A stretch of DNA of 10,778 nucleotides from an uncultured Bacilli bacterium (GTDB lineage: Bacteria > Bacillota_I > Bacilli_A > RF39 > UBA660). Positions 1 through 7,982 of this stretch are shown piece after piece. Both the position numbers and the translations under genes were made by a program. The stretch is from contig CANQFI010000053.1 in the NCBI GenBank assembly GCA_947598455.1, forward strand, positions 1 to 10,778, written 5' to 3'. The stretch's first letter is position 1. Each line of letters begins with the position of its first letter. Under the pieces are notes generated by a model. It worked only from the letters and a program-made list of their open reading frames with translations. It had not been told where the DNA came from and searched no databases.

Positions 1-123
1 AAATTAAGCCAAGAAGAAGATAGTGTTCATCAAAAAAAATTAAAAAACTCTTACAATAAAATTAAAAAAGACCTTTATAGGCCTTTTTCCATTAAACTTT
101 ATAAATTTTATTATGTTTTTTAG
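1..123 (+). CDS. Possible C-terminal tail of a plus-strand gene (partial)
   Basis: Frame 1 is open from the left edge to a TAG at 121-123 and would encode about 40 residues. The first 22 or so are hydrophilic and coding-like, rich in Lys, Glu, Gln and Asn (SQEEDSVHQKKLKNSYNK). The other two plus frames hit stops within the first 30 bases. Against this, the last 17 codons would read through the terminator hairpin at 64-88 and overlap the convergent gene that ends at 92. No start or Shine-Dalgarno site is inside the window, so function cannot be judged. It may be a real gene end or chance in AT-rich DNA. Confidence 0.3.
   Translation, partial: KLSQEEDSVHQKKLKNSYNKIKKDLYRPFSIKLYKFYYVF
64..88 (-). 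terminator. Intrinsic terminator of the secreted surface protein gene
   Basis: Read on the minus strand just after the TAA at 94-92, an A5-G-G-CC-T arm pairs with A-GG-T-CTTTTT around a four-base loop. The stem is 10 bp with one G-U pair, followed by a run of T. On the plus strand the same position would be an A-C mismatch, so the hairpin fits the minus strand better. This assigns it to the gene at 92-931. Confidence 0.75.
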
Positions 124-931
124 CTATAGCTACAGCACTAACTGCAATTAAAGCTCCTGCAGCTAATATAGCATATGAAACAAATGCTCCAGTTGGTGTA
201 TTAGTAGCTACACTATCAGCTGTATAGTGAACCTCAGCACACATATAAGTACCTGTGCCTTCATTTAAATTAGCATATGATGATGTACTTTCAGCTTCCT
301 TAGCAAATACACATAACTCACCACATCTAGATTCATTTTTAGCATTTTGATCAATATGAGCAATTACTTTACCAATTACCATTAAACCATTATCAGTACC
401 TGTTAAACCTTGAATATCAGTTCCTGGTTTAGCAGCAGCTGGTGTAAATGCATTACTTGTTCCACTTGAATAATAAAATGCACATCTAAATTCATCACCT
501 TTTTCGGTATTTATTTGCCAATCAGGTATCTCAGCCTTTAATTGTGTATCATACTTACAAGTAACCTCAATATTAGTTCCACCATCTAAAGTAATAGTAT
601 TTTTTTGATCACTTGCTGCCGCAGCAACATATGATACAGCTTTTGTTCCAGCAACATATGGTTGTACAGAATCAAAAATTAATCCATCAGTTGTATACAT
701 TCTAACCATAAAGCCATGAACACTACTATCAGTAGAAGCTTGATTCGCATTTCCTATTACATAACAAGTTGTTGAATCTCCAGGCTTTAAACCTGCTGCT
801 GCATCTGCTGGATCACAAACTGGTTTTTTATTTGCATAACCAACTGACGCATTAACCGTAACCACACCTACTAATAAAAATGAACAAATTGATAAAACTG
901 TGAGTAAAAATAAATTCCTATAATTTTTCAT
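92..931 (-). CDS. Secreted cysteine-rich surface protein with C-terminal sorting signal
   Basis: The 279-residue product starts with a clear signal peptide: basic MKNYR, a hydrophobic core and a likely cut after VNA (A28). The mature part (about 29-240) is Ala-, Thr- and Ser-rich and probably beta-rich. It has seven cysteines (39, 56, 125, 150, 203, 207, 231). The layout (LKPGDSTTCYVIG near 48-60, IGKVIAHID near 186-194) loosely recalls cohesin-like Ig folds, but I cannot assign a family. The C-terminus is a sorting signal: NTPTG at 244-248, a hydrophobic stretch to about 270, then the basic tail KKHNKIYKV. The motif is not classical LPxTG and resembles the N-starting motifs used by class B sortases. 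The divergent neighbour is such a sortase, so covalent attachment to the cell wall is the likely fate. An AGGAGA site lies 6 bases before the ATG. Its ligand or function is unknown. Confidence 0.85.
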   Translation of the reverse strand: MKNYRNLFLLTVLSICSFLLVGVVTVNASVGYANKKPVCDPADAAAGLKPGDSTTCYVIGNANQASTDSSVHGFMVRMYTTDGLIFDSVQPYVAGTKAVSYVAAAASDQKNTITLDGGTNIEVTCKYDTQLKAEIPDWQINTEKGDEFRCAFYYSSGTSNAFTPAAAKPGTDIQGLTGTDNGLMVIGKVIAHIDQNAKNESRCGELCVFAKEAESTSSYANLNEGTGTYMCAEVHYTADSVATNTPTGAFVSYAILAAGALIAVSAVAIAKKHNKIYKV

Positions 932-937
932 AATACA

Positions 938-943
938 TCTCCT
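938..943 (-). promoter_or_regulatory. Shine-Dalgarno site of the surface protein gene
   Basis: AGGAGA on the minus strand, 6 bases before the ATG at 931-929. It supports the chosen start, which also gives an intact signal peptide. Confidence 0.8.
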
Positions 944-970
944 ATAAATATTTTTCCTTATTGTACTTTT

Positions 971-979
971 ATTATAACA
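971..979 (-). promoter_or_regulatory. Extended -10 promoter of the surface protein gene
   Basis: On the minus strand the sequence reads TGTTATAAT, a perfect TATAAT with the extended-10 TGn. It would start transcription about 33 bases before the ATG. No good -35 hexamer is visible 16-18 bases upstream, which fits an extended -10 promoter. It lies back to back with the sortase promoter in the 137-bp divergent gap. Confidence 0.65.
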
Positions 980-1006
980 TGAAATTACAAGATGTGTGAT
1001 TTTTTT

Positions 1007-1034
1007 TTGAAAATTTTACATTTTATGATATTAT
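1007..1034 (+). promoter_or_regulatory. Promoter of the sortase gene
   Basis: TTGAAA (1007-1012) and TATTAT (1029-1034) are separated by 16 bases, and a TGA directly before the -10 makes it an extended -10. The predicted start is near 1041, leaving a leader of about 28 bases with GGAG at 1057-1060. It is the best-formed promoter in the window. Confidence 0.65.
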
Positions 1035-1068
1035 TATATAGAAGAATAACAATATTGGAGATGATTAC

Positions 1069-2640
1069 ATGAAAAAAATAACAGTCTTAATTCAAAATAA
1101 CACTCTCATTTTTAAATATCGTACTAATAAACCAGTATCTACCAATTTGTTAAATACAAACGTTATTTCCAATAATGAATTAGTCTTTAGTGATGAATAT
1201 TTAAAAGAAAATACTAAAATAGTTAGTTTATTTATATATGATCTAGCTAATATAAGAGAAATAAATGAAATAAAAGTAAGTACTGTTGAAATAGCTTTAC
1301 TTATAATTGACATTATATCTAAATTAAATTGCATTAATACTTTTATTATAAGTGAAGACGAAGTATTATCATATGAATTATGTGATAAAATTATCAAAGC
1401 TAAAAATATAAAAAAAATAAATTGTTATAGTATTCCTCAATTTATGATTGAATTACTTGATAAAAATAATATTAAAGTTGAATCACGTAACGAAGTATTA
1501 TTTACTAGTAATTTTATGTCTGAAAATAATCTTACTTCATTCTCCAAAATATATTATAAAACAAATGTAAGAATACCTAATATATTATTAATAGAAGATT
1601 TAAAAGATATTGAAACCTTCTTTAGCATTAATAAATATTTAAAAGTTATTCATTTTGAAAAATATTCTGAAGAAAATATCTTAAATATTACTAATTTAAT
1701 AAAGAAAACTAAAAGAAAAAATCTTTCAATTGAATTACATGATGATATTGATGATGAAAAATGTATTATTACTTTACGAAATATTAATAAAGAATTAAAA
1801 AGAAAATATAAAACTAAAATTTCTTTAATTTATTCTAATGACTATATTGAGAAAAACTATTTACAACAAATTATTTTTACAACATTAAAAATATGTGCAA
1901 CCATTATTCTTTTAATAATATCATCTGTTTTAGGATACATATTTTATAATAACTATAATTCAGAATTAAAAGTTAATAATATCAAAAGTAAAATTGAAGA
2001 AAACATTTTAGAAGATACAACTAAAAATATTGCTGAAGTAAATAATTCAGCTTTCGTTCCTGGTTCTTATGATACTTTACTTGAAATTAATGAAAAAACA
2101 GTTGGTTGGTTGGTTGTCCCTAATACTAATATAGATTACCCTATTGTTCAAACCGAAGATAATGCTTTTTATCTTGAACATAATTTCTATGATGAAACCG
2201 ATTTTAGTGGCTGGTTATTTATGGATTATCGAAATGACGCCAAAGAATTAAATGATAATACTATTATATATGGCCATAACAGATACTCAAGTGGTGTTAT
2301 GTTTGGAACTCTTCAAAAACTACGCAAAAAAGATTTTTTTGAAAAAGAAGAAAATAATTATATTACTTTTAATACCATGGAACATGGCTACAAATGGAAA
2401 GTATTCTCAGTATATGGTATTCACGTTACTAATGATTATCTATATACTTCATTTTTAGAAGATAATGATCGCCAAAATTTCTATGACAAATTAAAGAAAA
2501 GAAGTCAAATAAAATTTGATACTGAAGTTACTAGTCAAGATAAAATTCTTACTCTATCTACATGTTTAGATAATGATAATCGCTTAGTTGTTCATGCTGT
2601 TTTAGTCGAAGAAACAACCATTAACACTGAACAGAATTAA
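1069..2640 (+). CDS. Class B-type sortase with large cytoplasmic N-terminal domain
   Basis: This is a cysteine transpeptidase that would join sorting-signal proteins to the cell envelope. The catalytic domain (about 333-517) is typical of sortase B: the conserved VGWLVVPNTNIDYPIVQ stretch, MDYRND, catalytic His403 in IIYGHN, Cys499 in TLSTC and Arg505 in DNDNR. The single membrane helix is at about 273-293, giving a type II orientation with the enzyme outside. The odd part is residues 1-268. Most sortases begin with the membrane anchor, but here a soluble domain of alternating predicted strands and helices precedes it, with no signal peptide. It would sit in the cytoplasm, and I do not recognise its family. 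GGAG lies 8 bases before the ATG. The gene faces a divergent gene for a probable substrate and ends in its own terminator. The sortase call is very secure; the N-terminal role is unknown. Confidence 0.95.
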   Translation: MKKITVLIQNNTLIFKYRTNKPVSTNLLNTNVISNNELVFSDEYLKENTKIVSLFIYDLANIREINEIKVSTVEIALLIIDIISKLNCINTFIISEDEVLSYELCDKIIKAKNIKKINCYSIPQFMIELLDKNNIKVESRNEVLFTSNFMSENNLTSFSKIYYKTNVRIPNILLIEDLKDIETFFSINKYLKVIHFEKYSEENILNITNLIKKTKRKNLSIELHDDIDDEKCIITLRNINKELKRKYKTKISLIYSNDYIEKNYLQQIIFTTLKICATIILLIISSVLGYIFYNNYNSELKVNNIKSKIEENILEDTTKNIAEVNNSAFVPGSYDTLLEINEKTVGWLVVPNTNIDYPIVQTEDNAFYLEHNFYDETDFSGWLFMDYRNDAKELNDNTIIYGHNRYSSGVMFGTLQKLRKKDFFEKEENNYITFNTMEHGYKWKVFSVYGIHVTNDYLYTSFLEDNDRQNFYDKLKKRSQIKFDTEVTSQDKILTLSTCLDNDNRLVVHAVLVEETTINTEQN

Positions 2641-2667
2641 AAGACTTAATTTATCTTAAGTCTTTTT
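2639..2667 (+). terminator. Intrinsic terminator of the sortase gene
   Basis: AAAAGACTTAA (2639-2649) pairs perfectly with TTAAGTCTTTT (2656-2666) around a six-base loop, with T-rich DNA following. The 11-bp stem begins inside the TAA stop codon. It separates the sortase from the downstream large gene, so the two are probably not one operon. Confidence 0.8.
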
Positions 2668-2676
2668 ATATTTTTA

Positions 2677-2685
2677 TGATATAAT
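2677..2685 (+). promoter_or_regulatory. Extended -10 promoter of the 1390-residue protein gene
   Basis: TGATATAAT is a perfect extended -10. The -35 position falls inside the sortase terminator stem and has no consensus. The predicted start is near 2692, giving a leader of under 20 bases that contains the GGAGGGG ribosome site at 2698-2704. Confidence 0.6.
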
Positions 2686-2697
2686 TAAATATAATAT

Positions 2698-2704
2698 GGA
2701 GGGG
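2698..2704 (+). promoter_or_regulatory. Strong Shine-Dalgarno site
   Basis: GGAGGGG lies 5 bases before the ATG at 2710. It fixes the start of the large gene and suggests efficient translation. Confidence 0.8.
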
Positions 2705-2709
2705 TTCAT

Positions 2710-5700
2710 ATGAATATAAATGAATTAAAGGTAATGTTAGAAAATCTAATTCATTCTTTATTATATAAAAATTCCAAACTAACTACAAAAGAAGAAAATA
2801 CTATTAATAATATTACCGAATATCTACAAAATAGTAATAATATCTTAGAAAATCTTCGAATCTTAATTTCTACTAAAAATAATGAAAATTACTTTTTATA
2901 TGATAAATATCTAAAAATATTTTTATTAAATTTAAAAATAACACAAAAATTAGAAATCATAAATAATTTAGATAATTATAACGATATTATAAAAGACAAT
3001 GATACTATCGTTTCTATTTGGAGTACCTTAAATACTACACAAAAATTAGATTATTTAAAAGGAAAGAAAAAATATAATGATACTGACATTTTATTTATAA
3101 ATGAAACATTAAATAATACTAATCTTAAAGATAGTGAAATATTATCTATTATTATTAAAGATAATGACATAATTCATAAAATACCAAGTAATTCTCTTAA
3201 CTTAAATAGTTCTTACTCTATTTTATCAGTTCTTAATCTTAATAATTATGAAATATGCCGTATTTTAACTAAAGAATCATTTACAAAAATTCTTTTGAAA
3301 AAATGTAAAACTTTTGAAGAATTTTATAATCTATATACAAGTAATAAAAAACTATATGATTCTATAGAACCAAATAGTTTAATTTTTAATAACTCTGATA
3401 ATGAAGATATTTATGATTTCTTATTAACTAATCCTAACTTTATCGGTAAGTTTAATCCTAAATATCTTGAACTATTCAGTATCTTAGAAATAACTAAATT
3501 AAGTAAAGATGAAAAATTAAATAATGAATCTTTTAGTTCTATTATTCAAAAATTATATAAATATAATAATGAAAACGCTAATATTTATTTTAGTATCGAA
3601 AATTTAAAAAGATGTCCTAAAAATAGTATTAGTGTCTATCCTTTCGAAGATTTAACTGAAGAATTACAAAATCAAATCTTTAAAAATTACTCTCTATTTA
3701 ATAGATTTATTGATACTATTATTATTGAAGCTATCAATAATAAATTTTCTGAAGAAGATATTGTCAATAATTTACGAGATGATAACTTTATTAATGATAC
3801 AAGTTCTTATGCAATCGAATTATTAATAAATAAGTTAAGTTTTAAAGCTGCTTTCAATATGTTACAAAGAAAGATTATTTTTGATAAAATTAATCATCTT
3901 CATATTAAAGTTAATGATAAAGATAGCATCTTTGTTAAAGGCTATCTAGATAGTCCAATATTAATATATAAATCAGAACATAATATGGTTTATGAAATGC
4001 TTAATCTTTTGAATAACGAAGACGTTTTATATTACATAGCTTTACCTTATATCTTTGATAATTTAAGTAATTATGAAATTATTAATCTTTGTATCAATAA
4101 AATGCTTGACATAAATAAAGTATTAAATATCCCTGAATTATTAGACGAATTTAATACAACAGATACCATAACTTATATTGATCGTTATTTTGAAAAAAAA
4201 TTAGATTTAAATATTTTTAAAAATCGTCTTTTAATTAAAAAATTATTTAACTTAAATGACCAACAAATAAATGAAATAAACTTTGATGAAGTAAATTACT
4301 TATATGAAACTATTAGAATGAAATCTCTATTATCTAAGCAAGAATACAAACCTACTGTCTTAAGTTATAAAAGTGTTTTAATTAGTTATCTAGCTTTAGG
4401 ATTAGATGAAACATTAAAAATAGTTAACGATGGTAATATGAATATAACTTTAAACGAAGTTAAAGAATTACAAAAAGAAATTATTAATGAAAGAATTTTA
4501 ATCTTTAAAGAAAATAATTCATCTATCTTTCAAAATATGTCTAAAAAAATCATTAATAATCTTCAAAATATTGAACCAACTGATAATATAAATGATTTTG
4601 CTAAAGAAATAAGGAAAAATACATACTTAGACAATGTCTTATATATTATGTTAGATAACAACTTTGATACATATAACTCTATTATTGATCGTTTCTACGA
4701 CTACTTAAAGTATTCTACATACGATAAATATAATGCTAAAAAACAATTATACGACTACACAAACTCTTTTACATCTTTATATATAGATAATAAATATAAT
4801 GAATATAATGATAACTTTGATAAACTAATTATGAAAAACTTCAAGCCAAAAGAAAAAGTTATCTATATTAAAAGAAAAGAATTTAGTAATCTTTATACTA
4901 ATAAATTAAAATTTAAATTATTTGTAAGAGCTCTAACAGATCCTAATAAAGAATCATATCTTCCTTATTTTAAAGATAACTATCCAATAACTAAAATAAA
5001 GGAAAAATACATTAAACTACTAGCTAGTAAAGATGTTGATTTTGATAGTATCTTAGAACATGTCTTAACACCAATAATTAATGATCGCTTTGATAAAGAA
5101 AATTGTTTAAATAAACTAGGTATCAAAAAACCTAAAGATGCCGATATCTATATTAAATATTTAAAAGATATTAATACTATATCTGAATTAAATTCTAAAA
5201 TAGAATATTTAAGAAGTATTTATAATGATAATGAAGTATTAGAAATAATGAATAGTATCTGTTATCAAGATTCTCTATCTTTTAAAGTTACACCACCTAC
5301 TAAAAAACTAATTACTAAGTATCAAAACATTATTAGTAAATTAAATGGTGAAATATATATTGATAAAAATGTTTATAAATTCCTTTATAAAGATAATATC
5401 GATATATATAATGTTAATGAAATAATAGAATACAATAATTATATAGAAATATTAGACGAAATAATTGCTAAAACATATAATTATGCTAATCATAATATTA
5501 GTACTGAAAAAATCAAAAAATATTTTAATCATGACTATTTAAAAGCATTAGAAAATGAAGAATTTACATTCCCTATTACTAATAATTACTATGAACTTAA
5601 AAAAAGAGTTTTATCTATTAAAGATATCGAAAATATTTTTAATGGTTACGACTTAATTAATTACAAAAAAATAGATGATGATTTGAAAAAATTCTTAATT

Positions 5701-6882
5701 ACTAAGAAAAACTTAATAATGGTAGCTGATGGCTATTATGATGGTATTGTTGATAACTTAGGCCTTATTATCTCTAAATGGTCCAACATTAAAGAACATA
5801 TTAAAAATTTAGACTTAGATGTTGAAAACATTAGTTTAATAAACGTTGAAAATATTCTAACCTTAATTAACTTTGATAATAATCCTCTATCAAAAATATT
5901 AGATAAAAATATCATAAAATCAACATATGATGATGGATATTATGAAGTAGTTGATTTAAATAAACGTATTGAAATTTTAATAAATTTATTCAAAGACTCC
6001 TTCAAAAGAGTTAGTAGTACTATACCATATCTTGAATATGTAGATAATGATTATGAAATAAAAGTATTAGACAATTATAATCAAGATAGTCTAAAATGTA
6101 TTAATGGTTCATTATATAAAGTTGGTGCCATTGGTAATGATTTCTTACACTACTCTATTTTAGATAAAAATGGTATGCAATTAGGTATTTATTATAATCA
6201 CAATCTAGTTGCTAAAATCTTAGGTATACGTAATGGTAATACTATCTATCTAAATGCTTTAGAAGGAATAAAAGACGCTGAATACAATGAATTATTAAGA
6301 AACTTTGCCATCCGTTTAATAAGTATTACCAAAGATGATACTGAACCTATCGAATATGTTAGTATTGTTAATAATAATATTTATCGAAGTCGTAATGGTC
6401 TAAATCTTGATACAACTTTATGTCCTATTATTAATAATCCAATTAATAAAGTTTATATTGATTATGAAGAATTTGCTAATAACAAATCATTACTAAATCC
6501 TGAAGATATTTATACTAATTATGAAGATAATATAAGTACCTTATTAGCAAGTAATGATATTGTTGATAAAAATAACTTTAAATATTATGATGCTGATGCT
6601 AAATATCTAAGGAAAAGAAATCCTGTCATAAAAATAAGTAATAATATTGGTGAAGAATACTTACATAAAATAAGTGCTATTATGTATCTATATTACTTAG
6701 AAAATCCTAATACACCTCAAGAAGATATTTCATTAAGTATGATGAAAACTATTTATTTAGGAGATGATTTTATTCTATTTGTTACTGAAAAGAATAATCT
6801 CATAAAATTCATCTTACCATATGATGAAAGAGCTTCTAAAGAAGTCCAACTTATAATAAACACAATAGAAGAAACAACTTAG
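2710..6882 (+). CDS. Very large soluble protein of unknown function
   Basis: I do not recognise this 1390-residue protein. It has no signal peptide, no membrane helix and no sorting signal, so it is probably cytoplasmic. It is dominated by Asn, Ile, Leu, Lys, Asp and Tyr, as AT-rich codons favour. Residues 1 to about 1100 look almost wholly helical, with recurring short helix-loop-helix units, some marked by proline-asparagine turns (KIPSNSLNLN, SIEPNSLIFN, KFNPKYLELF near 160-255). This suggests an alpha-solenoid scaffold. From about 1100 the character changes to alternating strands and helices, with SSTIPYLEYV, then GSLYKVGAIGNDFLHYSIL (about 1133-1151), then ILGIRNGNTIYLNALEG. This looks like a separate globular domain and could be the active part. 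The gene has its own promoter and strong ribosome site, follows the sortase terminator, and overlaps the convergent glycosyltransferase gene by 4 bases. No frameshift is seen. Confidence 0.85.
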   Translation: MNINELKVMLENLIHSLLYKNSKLTTKEENTINNITEYLQNSNNILENLRILISTKNNENYFLYDKYLKIFLLNLKITQKLEIINNLDNYNDIIKDNDTIVSIWSTLNTTQKLDYLKGKKKYNDTDILFINETLNNTNLKDSEILSIIIKDNDIIHKIPSNSLNLNSSYSILSVLNLNNYEICRILTKESFTKILLKKCKTFEEFYNLYTSNKKLYDSIEPNSLIFNNSDNEDIYDFLLTNPNFIGKFNPKYLELFSILEITKLSKDEKLNNESFSSIIQKLYKYNNENANIYFSIENLKRCPKNSISVYPFEDLTEELQNQIFKNYSLFNRFIDTIIIEAINNKFSEEDIVNNLRDDNFINDTSSYAIELLINKLSFKAAFNMLQRKIIFDKINHLHIKVNDKDSIFVKGYLDSPILIYKSEHNMVYEMLNLLNNEDVLYYIALPYIFDNLSNYEIINLCINKMLDINKVLNIPELLDEFNTTDTITYIDRYFEKKLDLNIFKNRLLIKKLFNLNDQQINEINFDEVNYLYETIRMKSLLSKQEYKPTVLSYKSVLISYLALGLDETLKIVNDGNMNITLNEVKELQKEIINERILIFKENNSSIFQNMSKKIINNLQNIEPTDNINDFAKEIRKNTYLDNVLYIMLDNNFDTYNSIIDRFYDYLKYSTYDKYNAKKQLYDYTNSFTSLYIDNKYNEYNDNFDKLIMKNFKPKEKVIYIKRKEFSNLYTNKLKFKLFVRALTDPNKESYLPYFKDNYPITKIKEKYIKLLASKDVDFDSILEHVLTPIINDRFDKENCLNKLGIKKPKDADIYIKYLKDINTISELNSKIEYLRSIYNDNEVLEIMNSICYQDSLSFKVTPPTKKLITKYQNIISKLNGEIYIDKNVYKFLYKDNIDIYNVNEIIEYNNYIEILDEIIAKTYNYANHNISTEKIKKYFNHDYLKALENEEFTFPITNNYYELKKRVLSIKDIENIFNGYDLINYKKIDDDLKKFLITKKNLIMVADGYYDGIVDNLGLIISKWSNIKEHIKNLDLDVENISLINVENILTLINFDNNPLSKILDKNIIKSTYDDGYYEVVDLNKRIEILINLFKDSFKRVSSTIPYLEYVDNDYEIKVLDNYNQDSLKCINGSLYKVGAIGNDFLHYSILDKNGMQLGIYYNHNLVAKILGIRNGNTIYLNALEGIKDAEYNELLRNFAIRLISITKDDTEPIEYVSIVNNNIYRSRNGLNLDTTLCPIINNPINKVYIDYEEFANNKSLLNPEDIYTNYEDNISTLLASNDIVDKNNFKYYDADAKYLRKRNPVIKISNNIGEEYLHKISAIMYLYYLENPNTPQEDISLSMMKTIYLGDDFILFVTEKNNLIKFILPYDERASKEVQLIINTIEETT

Positions 6883-6893
6883 TTTCTTCTATT
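6864..6893. terminator. Hairpin shared by two convergent genes, with both stop codons at its loop
   Basis: AATAGAAGAAAC (6864-6875) pairs perfectly with GTTTCTTCTATT (6882-6893) around a six-base loop, AACTTA. The loop holds the minus-strand stop (6881-6879) and most of the plus-strand TAG (6880-6882). On the plus strand a strong T tract follows, so it is a good terminator for the large gene. On the minus strand the tract after the stem is weaker (GTGTTTATT), so termination there may be less efficient. Confidence 0.75.
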
Positions 6894-7982
6894 TTTTCTT
6901 TTTAAATAATTCTTTTTTATTATTTCATAATTTCTATTTATTCGTCCATCTTTATTATTAATTTTAATAGCTTCTTTAATATATTTATAAGCACTACTAT
7001 ATTTTTTATTCATATAACAATCATAAGCTAATATATCATATATTGTTTCATTCCAAGCTTTTTCTTCATTAATATATGTATAACTTATCTTTTCTATTTT
7101 TAAGGCTTTTCTTAAATAATATTCAGAATTTACATAATCTTTAATCGTATAAAATAAATAACCTAAATCAAAATATGGTTCCCTTAAATAAGGTGCTTCT
7201 TCTATAGCATTCTTATACCACATAATAGCTTCTTCTACATAACCTTTACCAAAATAACAATAAGCCATATATCTCATTGAAGCACATCTTTCATCTTTCC
7301 ATGTAGATGTAGGTAAAGCTAAATGTTTATGTAATGTTTCAATAGCTTTATTATATTTTTTATAATACATATATTCTCGACCTAAATAATGCATATTTCT
7401 ATCATCAGTAGGATCCTCTTTTACCGATAATTCTAATAATGAAAGGTAAGAAGATCGTTCTTTCAGATAATCTTGATAATGATTTAAAACCAGATCAGGT
7501 ATAAGTATTTCTTTTTCGGTTGTTAAGCAAGATAATACTTCATGTACAGGATGTTTCCATGTATAATCATACCTTGAATGAATTTTATTTAAATAAAAAA
7601 CTGTTCCTGGTTTTCCAAATTTATCAAAACTCCAATTATACAAATATCTCCCACGAGTTACTCCATCACCCCAACTTTTCCGTACTTTATCTACCCATCC
7701 CTTTTCAAATCTTTCATCTAAATCAGTACAAACACATATATCAGTATCTAAAGAAACATAAGATAATGATAAATTCCTTGCTTCATCAAAACGCCAAGGC
7801 TTTATTACTTTTTGATAAACTTTTATTTTAGAACATTCATTTAAATATTCCATAGTTTTATCCGTAGAACCAGTATCTAAAACTACTATTTCATCTGCCT
7901 CACTCATTGATTCATACCAATCTTTTATATTTTTTTCTTCATTTTTAGTAATTGCATACACAGATATTTTATATTTTTTCAT
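6879..7982 (-). CDS. Family 2 glycosyltransferase with C-terminal TPR repeats
   Basis: The 367-residue protein would transfer a sugar from a nucleotide donor; donor and acceptor cannot be read from sequence. Residues 1 to about 170 form a GT-A, GT2-type domain: ISVYAITKNEE at the start, the LDTGSTD nucleotide-binding loop (35-41), a DxD-type metal site TDLDER (86-91), and KHPVHE (143-148) in the acceptor half. The order resembles the WaaE and SunS-like GT2 branch. Residues about 195-355 hold three or four TPR-like helix pairs (YLGREYMYYKKYNKAIETL, then EEAIMWYKNAIEEAP, then SEYYLRKALKI), likely for binding a protein partner or acceptor. There is no membrane segment, so it is cytoplasmic. The ribosome site is GGTGA, 4 bases before the ATG. 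It is convergent with the large gene, divergent from the CAP protein gene and apparently transcribed alone. A role in glycosylating a nearby surface protein is inference. Confidence 0.9.
   Translation of the reverse strand: MKKYKISVYAITKNEEKNIKDWYESMSEADEIVVLDTGSTDKTMEYLNECSKIKVYQKVIKPWRFDEARNLSLSYVSLDTDICVCTDLDERFEKGWVDKVRKSWGDGVTRGRYLYNWSFDKFGKPGTVFYLNKIHSRYDYTWKHPVHEVLSCLTTEKEILIPDLVLNHYQDYLKERSSYLSLLELSVKEDPTDDRNMHYLGREYMYYKKYNKAIETLHKHLALPTSTWKDERCASMRYMAYCYFGKGYVEEAIMWYKNAIEEAPYLREPYFDLGYLFYTIKDYVNSEYYLRKALKIEKISYTYINEEKAWNETIYDILAYDCYMNKKYSSAYKYIKEAIKINNKDGRINRNYEIIKKNYLKRKNRRN

Noticed and set aside
1092..1397. Minus-strand open frame of 101 residues inside the sortase gene
   Set aside because: It lies wholly antisense to a well-supported gene, has low-complexity Ile/Leu/Ser content typical of AT-rich antisense frames, and shows no family motif.
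2252..2458. Plus-strand 68-residue frame inside the sortase catalytic domain
   Set aside because: It overlaps the region encoding His403 in another frame; the product is a mirror of that sequence with no ribosome site.
7520..7831. Plus-strand 103-residue frame opposite the glycosyltransferase
   Set aside because: It is antisense to the conserved GT2 core including the DxD site; no Shine-Dalgarno site or recognisable domain.
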